IMG/VR virus record: IMGVR_UViG_3300009537_000234
Span: 1-20,005 of that record
Direction: 5' to 3' (one strand)
Origin: a virus
DNA length: 20,005 nucleotides
Below are positions 1 to 4,416 of the stretch, piece after piece; within the stretch, counting starts at the first letter, position 1; every line of letters begins with the position of its first letter. A program made the position numbers and the translations under genes. The notes below the pieces were generated by a model that worked only from the letters and a program-made list of their open reading frames with translations, was not told the origin of the DNA and did no database searches.

Positions 1-1
1 C

Positions 2-73
2 GTGCTCGTTGCCGGCTGTGGCTACTGTGCCCTCGTGCTTTTCCTTGTTTGGCTTTCGCGTGTATTGGGTTGA
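2..73 (+). CDS. C-terminal end of a small transmembrane protein, cut by the window edge
   Basis: An open frame enters from the left edge and stops with TGA at 71-73. The visible residues read VLVAGCGYCALVLFLVWLSR and then VLG. The hydrophobic part (CALVLFLVWLSRVLG) closely matches the microprotein encoded at 801-881 (CAIVLVLIWLSHALG), so this is a diverged third member of that family. The first seven residues (VLVAGCG) are instead identical, at DNA level, to the signal peptide end of the lipoprotein that follows at 81. The product therefore looks like a junction of two neighbouring gene types. The true start is outside the window and the function is unknown; membrane location is inferred from hydrophobicity. 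Confidence 0.4.
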   Translation: MLVAGCGYCALVLFLVWLSRVLG

Positions 74-80
74 GGCAAAC

Positions 81-440
81 ATGAAACGTCTCGTCGCTCT
101 GCTCGTGCTCGTTGCCGGCTGTGGCTTGCCGGGGCCGACTGAGCCTTCGCACGTCAACCCACCGGCCGCGGATGCCTTCGCTTTCACGATCACGGACCAG
201 GCGGATGGGGTGAGCCCGGACACTATCTCGATTCGCATACAGCATCGGGATGGCGCGAGCTTCAGTTTCATCGTGGCGGTCTACACGCAGCAGCCGGGCA
301 CGCTCGTTCATGCGGACACGAGCTACGGCGTGCCGAGCCCCTACACATATCGTCTTCAGTACCCGATCGGGACGTACACGTTCTATGTAGGGGTGGAGGG
401 AGGCGGGGCCACCGCGGATACCGTCTTTCAGCGCCCATGA
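81..440 (+). CDS. Putative phage lipoprotein
   Basis: This 119-residue protein begins with MKRLVALLVLVAGCG, a typical type II signal peptide with lipobox VAGC (Cys14). Glycine at +2 would allow outer-membrane sorting in an enterobacterial-type host. ATG 81 is chosen because a GAGG-type ribosome site lies just upstream at 72-75 and because it puts the signal peptide at the N-terminus; an upstream TTG in the same frame would bury it. The mature part is rich in Thr, Tyr and Val in alternating patterns and looks like a small beta-sandwich. The family was not recognised. Its stop overlaps the next start (ATGA at 437-440), so translation is probably coupled. Phage lipoproteins near structural genes can act in superinfection exclusion (T5 Llp is a known example), but nothing here proves that role. 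Confidence 0.72.
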   Translation: MKRLVALLVLVAGCGLPGPTEPSHVNPPAADAFAFTITDQADGVSPDTISIRIQHRDGASFSFIVAVYTQQPGTLVHADTSYGVPSPYTYRLQYPIGTYTFYVGVEGGGATADTVFQRP

Positions 441-598
441 CACTGAGCGATCGTCTTGGCTACGGGGCGCTGAGCGCCGCCGGTGTCTCGTTGTTCCTGA
501 CGCTTGGCCTGGAGCGCCCCTATCTTGGCCTCGGGGCGGTAGCGGTAGCGTGGGTGCTTGCGATGGCAGGTTACGGCGTGAGGGGGACACGGCCATGA
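437..598 (+). CDS. Small two-helix membrane protein
   Basis: This short 53-residue gene starts with an ATGA overlap on the lipoprotein stop and ends with another ATGA overlap (595-598) on the next gene. The product starts MTLSDRLGYG and has two hydrophobic segments, about residues 8-24 and 30-48, separated by a short LERP turn; the tail is basic (GVRGTRP). This is the pattern of a small inner-membrane hairpin with both ends likely in the cytoplasm. The size would fit a holin-like or membrane-modifying protein, but there is no family signature. The main evidence that it is real is the exact four-base overlaps at both ends and the lack of any other gene filling 441-594. Confidence 0.6.
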   Translation: MTLSDRLGYGALSAAGVSLFLTLGLERPYLGLGAVAVAWVLAMAGYGVRGTRP

Positions 599-804
599 CG
601 CTTCGTCCGCGGTTCTGTGCCAACTGTGGCGCGCTCGTCTACACGGGCGAGGGCGGGGTGTTGGTGTGCTCGGCGCAGTGCATGCCCCTACCGCGCTCCG
701 AGGCAGCAATCGTCGAAGAACTGCGGGACGCCGCCGAAGCCTGCCGGCGTGCGGCAGACACTATCAAGGCGCTTTCGCGCGCGTTGGATTGGGCGGGGCG
801 ATGA
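595..804 (+). CDS. Small zinc-ribbon protein
   Basis: The 69-residue product has a CxxC pair at Cys8/Cys11 (CANC) and a CxxxC pair at Cys25/Cys29 (CSAQC), spaced as in a small treble-clef or zinc-ribbon fold. A predicted helix rich in Ala, Glu and Arg follows (about 34-66). The start at 595 is set by the ATGA overlap with the upstream stop; a longer in-frame start at 550 would overlap that gene and lacks support. The stop overlaps the next ATG at 801. Small zinc-ribbon proteins in phages often bind nucleic acid or protein partners, but the partner here is unknown. Confidence 0.65.
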   Translation: MTLRPRFCANCGALVYTGEGGVLVCSAQCMPLPRSEAAIVEELRDAAEACRRAADTIKALSRALDWAGR

Positions 805-920
805 TCTGGGCTTTCTGTGCCATCGTGCTTGTACTTATTTGGCTTTCGCATGCATTGGGTTATTGGGCGGGGCGGCGATGATCTGGGCTTTCTGTGCCAT
901 CGTGCTTGTACTTGTTTGGC
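788..920 (+). repeat. Tandem duplication carrying the TM microprotein genes
   Basis: Bases 788-842 and 862-920 are almost identical. They differ by a 3-base insertion (GCG) just before the second ATG and by one substitution (A837 versus G914). Each unit carries the same upstream GGGCGGGGCG stretch, the start codon and the TM-helix codons. A third copy at 23-71 matches 813-861 at 42 of 49 positions. Confidence 0.9.
801..881 (+). CDS. Single-helix transmembrane microprotein, copy 1
   Basis: This is a 26-residue open frame, MIWAFCAIVLVLIWLSHALG followed by YWAGRR. It is one hydrophobic helix with a basic tail, which predicts an N-out/C-in membrane peptide. It starts and ends in ATGA overlaps (801-804 and 878-881). 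A nearly identical second copy follows directly and a diverged copy lies at 2-73, so the sequence has been duplicated at least twice while the frame stayed open. That supports real coding despite the tiny size. Function unknown; it could be a holin partner, an inhibitor of a host membrane protein or an exclusion peptide. Confidence 0.5.
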   Translation: MIWAFCAIVLVLIWLSHALGYWAGRR

Positions 921-949
921 AAACGCTGCAGCAACGTGATCTGTCGTGA
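878..949 (+). CDS. Single-helix transmembrane microprotein, copy 2
   Basis: This 23-residue frame, MIWAFCAIVLVLVWQTLQQR followed by DLS, repeats the first 12 residues of the preceding microprotein exactly, then differs (IW to VW) and ends in a polar tail in place of the basic one. It is coupled to its neighbours by ATGA at 878-881 and GTGA at 946-949. The underlying DNA is a tandem duplication with a 77-base period. The changed tail means the two copies may differ in topology or partner. Coding status rests on the preserved frame and overlaps; no family is recognised. Confidence 0.45.
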   Translation: MIWAFCAIVLVLVWQTLQQRDLS

Positions 950-1281
950 GAGGGATGGTCGGGCTCGTGTGGGCCCTTCTGGTTGTGGCATGTGAGCCGG
1001 AATGGGCAGTCGAGCCGTGGTACTCTCAGATGGTGTGCCCCTCGGAAGCGCATGATAGCGTTGCGCTGCGCATTGAGACGGAGGAAGCGGCGTATCGGAT
1101 GTGTGCGCGGTTTTTTGACGCCGGGGGCAACTTAGGGGTGATTCACTACGAGCGCAGTCGATGCGTGGCCGGTTGGAGTGCGCAGGATTCAACGCTCTGG
1201 CTGCCGGTGTTGCACCTGGAATTGTGCGCCCCGTGGTACCTGCCGGATGGCCGGCGCCCGGGGTATCCTGGCTTCTACTAG
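946..1281 (+). CDS. Putative cysteine-rich phage lipoprotein
   Basis: The 111-residue product begins MRGMVGLVWALLVVACEPEW, a short signal peptide with lipobox VVAC (Cys16). The mature chain has four further cysteines (31, 53, 73, 94), enough for two disulfides, which fits a protein folded in the periplasm or outside the cell. GTG 946 is preferred because it overlaps the previous stop (GTGA) like the other genes in this chain and supplies the N-terminal Arg of the signal peptide. ATG 955 in the same frame is the alternative, but its purine-rich site is too close to it. No family recognised. With the lipoprotein at 81 it brackets the microprotein cluster. Confidence 0.65.
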   Translation: MRGMVGLVWALLVVACEPEWAVEPWYSQMVCPSEAHDSVALRIETEEAAYRMCARFFDAGGNLGVIHYERSRCVAGWSAQDSTLWLPVLHLELCAPWYLPDGRRPGYPGFY

Positions 1282-1290
1282 GAGGGCCCT

Positions 1291-1479
1291 ATGATGACAC
1301 TGCTGGCGAAAGCGGAGGCAATGGAGCTTGTCTTGCGGGCGGCGGAAGACTATCTGGCCATAGGGACGAATGCGACTCGCAACATGCTGGATCGCACCGT
1401 GCAGCGCGTGCGTGCCGTGCAGCAGGACCAGCATGTTCACGATGCGCCGCAGCTCTTGGAGAAGCTGCAACGGCCGTGA
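1291..1479 (+). CDS. Small helical protein of unknown function
   Basis: This 62-residue, mostly helical protein (MMTLLAKAEAMELVLRAAED) has no membrane segment or recognised motif. A GGAGGG ribosome site at 1281-1286 lies 4 bases before ATG 1291 and 7 before ATG 1294, so the second ATG may be the true start. The stop overlaps the GTG of the next gene (GTGA, 1476-1479). Its place just upstream of the terminase genes fits a small accessory packaging or regulatory protein, but that is only positional. Confidence 0.6.
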   Translation: MMTLLAKAEAMELVLRAAEDYLAIGTNATRNMLDRTVQRVRAVQQDQHVHDAPQLLEKLQRP

Positions 1480-1661
1480 GCGCCGGCAAGGGAGATCGCC
1501 AGCGTCCGATCCAGAACCGCAAGGTATGGGACAGCGAATACGGACGCATCTTTCGCCAGGACCCCACGCTACAGAAGCGCGTGGAGGCGGCTTGGCGCGT
1601 GTTGGAACGAGTAGCGAGGGACAAAGTTGCCCGGACAACCGATTCTGCGGAAACTGACTAG
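1476..1661 (+). CDS. Small conserved phage protein (KGDxQRP type)
   Basis: The product of about 61 residues starts at GTG 1476, the only good start in frame after the upstream gene, and reads SAGKGDRQRPIQNRKVWDSE then YGRIF. This resembles a small soluble phage protein seen in many tailed phages (a KGDxxRP stretch followed by a Tyr/Phe-rich YxRIF segment); the function of that group is not known to me. It overlaps the small terminase start by 35 bases. The C-terminus is basic then acidic. Recognition is from memory of the family pattern only. Confidence 0.62.
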   Translation: MSAGKGDRQRPIQNRKVWDSEYGRIFRQDPTLQKRVEAAWRVLERVARDKVARTTDSAETD

Positions 1662-2169
1662 CGATCTGGCCGGGATGGGGGAGCAGGATGATCCTCACGG
1701 TGAGATTTGGTTCTTCGAGCAGCTTGCGGATGGGCGCTCGATGCTGGACATCGCCAAGCAGTTTGGCATCAGTCGCTCGCTGCTATACAAGTGGCTGAAG
1801 CGCACGGTGCGAGACGAGGATGAGCGCGCCGAGAAACTGAAGGCCGCGCGTCTCATGGCGGCGCACGCGCACGTCGAAGATGCGCTGGACATCATCGACT
1901 CGGCCGATACGGACAGCCAGGCCGGCGTGATGAAGGCGAAAGAGCAAGCCAACTACCGCAAGTGGCTTGCCAGCGTGCGCAATCGGGAAGCCTACGGCGA
2001 GCGCTCCAAGGGGCCCATCATCGCCCTCAACATCAACTCTCTCCACCTTGATGCCCTGAAGGCGGCCGGCGTAACCGCGGCGGCCATCGGGCCGGGCGCC
2101 GGCAAGGCGCTTCCTCGTGGGATCGTGCCGTTGGACTATGAGGTGGTCGAGGAAGGGGAGGGTGAGTAA
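1627..2169 (+). CDS. terS: Terminase small subunit
   Basis: This 180-residue protein probably recognises phage DNA and hands it to the large subunit for packaging. TTG 1627 is chosen as start: a GAGGGA site at 1616-1621 lies 5 bases upstream, and the resulting N-terminus (PGQPILRKL) fits small terminases of this type. ATG 1675 is a shorter alternative. A helix-turn-helix lies at about residues 38-57 (SMLDIAKQFGISRSLLYKWL). The following helical part ends in AKEQANYRKWLASVRNREAYGER (residues about 103-125), the conserved oligomerisation and end region of this terminase group. The acidic C-terminus overlaps the start of the large subunit by 8 bases, as expected for a coupled pair. Confidence 0.85.
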   Translation: MPGQPILRKLTSDLAGMGEQDDPHGEIWFFEQLADGRSMLDIAKQFGISRSLLYKWLKRTVRDEDERAEKLKAARLMAAHAHVEDALDIIDSADTDSQAGVMKAKEQANYRKWLASVRNREAYGERSKGPIIALNINSLHLDALKAAGVTAAAIGPGAGKALPRGIVPLDYEVVEEGEGE

Positions 2170-3580
2170 CGCCTATCTAGACTTCCTCAACCGTTACGGC
2201 CCCCCGGCCGGGGAAGAGGGGCCAGCGCTGTTCGTGCGCGAGGTGCTGGGGATTGAGCCGGACCCTTGGCAGACAGAGGTGTTGCGGGCGTACGGGCGGC
2301 GGGAGCGCAAGATTAGCATCCGATCGTGTCATGGGCCGGGCAAGACCGCGGTAGCTGGCTGGATCGCGGACCATCAGCTTCTCACGCGCTACCCCCAGAA
2401 AACGGCCATCACGGCGCCCACAGGCGGGCAGCTCTACGATGCGCTGTTCTCGGAGATCAAGAAGTGGCTGAAGCGCTGTCCTCCGGCGCTCACCGACCTC
2501 TTCGTGATCCGGTCTGACCGCATCGAGCTGGCGTCTGCTCCCGAGGAGAGTTTTTTGACTGCACGGACGGCGCGCCCGGAGAATCCCGAAGCGTTGCAGG
2601 GCATCCACAGTGATTGGGTGCTGCTGATCGTGGACGAGGCTTCGGGTGTGCACGAGTCCATCTTCGAGGCGGCGGCGGGCTCGATGTCCGGCCACAATGC
2701 CACGACGCTCCTCCTCAGCAATCCGGTACGGACTTCGGGGCTGTTCTTCGACACGCATCACCGTCTGAAGCACGAATGGTACACGATGCACGTCAGCCAT
2801 CAGGACTCGCCACGGGTTTCGGAGGCGTTTGTGGGGGAGATGGCGGCGCGCTATGGCCGTGAGTCCAATGCTTTCCGCATTCGGTGCTTGGGGGAATTCC
2901 CGCGGAGCGACCTGGATACGGTGATCCCCTTCGAGTTGGTAGAGGCAGCTCGGATGCGGGATATTCTCCCGAGTCCGAAAGCGCAGACTGTCTGGGGGCT
3001 AGATGTGGCGCGCTTCGGAGGGGACCGTACGGCGCTTTGCAAACGGCGTGGGGACATCATTGTGGAGCCCGTGAAAGCATGGCGGGACCTCGACACGATG
3101 CAGGTTTGCGGCCGCATCAAGGCCGAGTGGGACATGACCGGCATTCCTGATCGGCCTATTGAGATTCTGGTGGACGTGATCGGGTATGGCGCTGGCGTAG
3201 TGGACCGCCTGCGCGAGTTGAAACTGCCGGTGCGCGGAATCAACGTCTCTGAGACGCCGGCGCTGAGTGATCGCTACCTCAATCAGCGCGCCGAGCTATG
3301 GTTCACAGCGCGGGAGTGGTTTCAGAAGCGCTCGGGCGTGATCCCAGACGACGAGGAGCTGATCGAAGAGTTGGTGGCGGTCAAGTACAAGGTGCGGGAT
3401 AGCAACGGAAGGCTCCAAGTGGAGGGTAAACAGGACATGAAGAAGCGCGGGCTGGCGTCACCCGACCTCGCAGACGCCTTCGTGCTCACGTTTGCGTCTG
3501 ATGCGGCGGCATTGTTGGGCATCAGCGCCGGCCGATCGTGGGCGGAGCCGCTAAAACGGCGGATCAAGGGGATTGTCTGA
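2162..3580 (+). CDS. terL: Terminase large subunit (packaging ATPase and nuclease)
   Basis: This 472-residue motor cuts concatemeric DNA and drives it through the portal. The N-terminal ATPase has Walker A at residues 55-62 (SCHGPGKT), Walker B at 154-159 (LLIVDE) with catalytic Glu159, and a coupling motif LLLSNP at 183-188. The C-terminal RNase H-like nuclease has its acidic residues at Asp281 (GLDVARFGGDRT), Asp338 (ILVDVIG) and Asp435/Asp438 (SPDLADAF). GTG 2162 is preferred over an upstream in-frame ATG at 2117 because it gives the usual N-terminus, overlaps the small subunit stop and has GAGGAAGG at a good distance upstream. Length is normal and all key residues are present. The stop overlaps the SPFH gene start (TGATG). 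Confidence 0.95.
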   Translation: MSNAYLDFLNRYGPPAGEEGPALFVREVLGIEPDPWQTEVLRAYGRRERKISIRSCHGPGKTAVAGWIADHQLLTRYPQKTAITAPTGGQLYDALFSEIKKWLKRCPPALTDLFVIRSDRIELASAPEESFLTARTARPENPEALQGIHSDWVLLIVDEASGVHESIFEAAAGSMSGHNATTLLLSNPVRTSGLFFDTHHRLKHEWYTMHVSHQDSPRVSEAFVGEMAARYGRESNAFRIRCLGEFPRSDLDTVIPFELVEAARMRDILPSPKAQTVWGLDVARFGGDRTALCKRRGDIIVEPVKAWRDLDTMQVCGRIKAEWDMTGIPDRPIEILVDVIGYGAGVVDRLRELKLPVRGINVSETPALSDRYLNQRAELWFTAREWFQKRSGVIPDDEELIEELVAVKYKVRDSNGRLQVEGKQDMKKRGLASPDLADAFVLTFASDAAALLGISAGRSWAEPLKRRIKGIV

Positions 3581-4188
3581 TGCCACTCAACTTCATTCAG
3601 TCGATTCTGGAGTTTCTGAGCGAATTCTGGCCCTTCGTGATCGTCGAACAGTGGGAACGGGGCGTGTTGCAGGTGCTTGGGCGTGTTCAAGAGCGAGGAG
3701 GCTGGTTTGCACGTCTTGCAAACCGCCTTCATATGGGCTTCCGCGAGGAAAATGGCTGCCTGAAGCCAGGGCTATACTTCATCATTCCCTGGTTCAGCCA
3801 CGTAGAGTGTGTGGATATTGTGGTGGCTCCGATTTCGACGCCGTTGCACAACATCACGCTCAAGGATCAGCGCACGCTCTCGTATTCGGCCACCGCGCTC
3901 GTGCAAGTGACCGATCCGATTGACGCGATCACGCAAGTCGACGACTACAAGGAGAGTGCGAGTGAGTTGGTGTCCTCCAAGCTCTCTGAAAAGCTGGCGG
4001 ATGTGGATGGCACGCGGCTGGACCCCGAGAATCGTCGCCGGTTGCTGCCTGACCTGCTCCGTTGGTGCAACGAAGACACGCAGCAGTATGGGGTGACGGT
4101 GTTGGGGCTCCGGTTCACCAACTTCGCACTCAACCAGCGGGCCTACCGGCTCCTGACGGACTCGGCGGTGGGCGCCCTGGCTTGGTAA
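3580..4188 (+). CDS. SPFH/band-7 (stomatin-like) protein
   Basis: The 202-residue product has the layout of an SPFH (stomatin/prohibitin/flotillin/HflK) domain. A hydrophobic N-terminal stretch (FIQSILEFLSEFWPFVIV, residues 5-22) could insert in the membrane. It is followed by EQWERGVLQVLGR, GCLKPGLYFIIPW (59-71), a TPLHNITLKDQRTLSYSATALVQVTDP-like core (87-113) and ITQVDDYKESASELVSSKLSE (117-137). These are the classic landmarks of the fold. It lacks the long C-terminal coiled coil of cellular stomatins, so it is short for the family. ATG 3580 overlaps the TerL stop. SPFH proteins form membrane rings and often control membrane proteases; its place between terminase and portal is unusual. Role in this phage unknown. 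Confidence 0.85.
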   Translation: MPLNFIQSILEFLSEFWPFVIVEQWERGVLQVLGRVQERGGWFARLANRLHMGFREENGCLKPGLYFIIPWFSHVECVDIVVAPISTPLHNITLKDQRTLSYSATALVQVTDPIDAITQVDDYKESASELVSSKLSEKLADVDGTRLDPENRRRLLPDLLRWCNEDTQQYGVTVLGLRFTNFALNQRAYRLLTDSAVGALAW

Positions 4189-4213
4189 CGCCCCTTCTAG
4201 CGCAACTTGAGGA

Positions 4214-4242
4214 TTGACAAACGAAGGAGGATACGTTACCTT
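4214..4242 (+). promoter_or_regulatory. Candidate sigma70-type promoter before the portal operon
   Basis: A perfect TTGACA lies at 4214-4219. With a 17-base spacer the -10 position (4237-4242) reads TACCTT, which keeps the key T1, A2 and T6 but is otherwise weak. It lies in the only non-coding gap of any size, directly before the first 33-bp repeat, so transcription would begin inside or next to that repeat. The inference is from position and consensus only. Confidence 0.4.
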
Positions 4243-4272
4243 ATCTTGCCGGCAAGTTAGGCCGGCCTAATC
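4240..4272. repeat. 33-bp double-palindrome repeat, copy 1
   Basis: This 33-base unit is identical to 4331-4363. It contains two perfect palindromes placed end to end: CTTGCCGGCAAG (4245-4256) and TTAGGCCGGCCTAA (4257-4270), both centred on GCCGGC. Homology continues to 4277 with one mismatch. Such symmetry suggests binding of dimeric proteins. It lies just downstream of the candidate promoter, where a repressor would act. Confidence 0.9.
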
Positions 4273-4330
4273 CCGCTCTCAGTCTTAGGACGCTTGAAAG
4301 GCAGCCGTGGCTAGGTTTCTGCCACGCACA

Positions 4331-4363
4331 CTTATCTTGCCGGCAAGTTAGGCCGGCCTAATC
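4331..4363. repeat. 33-bp double-palindrome repeat, copy 2
   Basis: Exact second copy of the 33-base unit, 91 bases after the first, with palindromes at 4336-4347 and 4348-4361. The stretch between the copies (4273-4330) is unrelated to the repeat and includes a weak hairpin, CGTGGC (4306-4311) pairing with GCCACG (4321-4326). The portal start codon is 53 bases downstream of this copy. Confidence 0.9.
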
Positions 4364-4416
4364 TCGCTATTCGTCCCACCTAACGCGGCGGCCTAGCTGC
4401 CCGCGGGGGTTTGTGC

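Larger units (their letters stand above)
4189..4416. other. Non-coding gap between packaging and capsid genes
   Basis: No open frame with a plausible start was found in these 228 bases on the + strand, and there is no ATG before 4417. The gap holds the candidate promoter, an orphan Shine-Dalgarno-like AAGGAGG (4224-4230) without a start codon behind it, the two 33-bp repeats, a small hairpin (4306-4326) and the portal ribosome site (GGGGG, 4405-4409). Confidence 0.8.

Noticed and set aside
1161-1475. Upstream extension of the frame that encodes the small protein at 1476-1661
   Set aside because: It overlaps two better-supported genes in other frames, and GTG 1476 makes the same coupled overlap used by its neighbours.
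4224-4230. AAGGAGG as ribosome site of a leader peptide
   Set aside because: No ATG or GTG follows at usable distance, and the nearby TTG frames stop after a few codons inside the repeat.
4240-4363. Possible CRISPR array from the 33-bp repeats
   Set aside because: Only two copies exist, the intervening stretch is 58 bases, and each repeat is fully palindromic; no cas genes are present.
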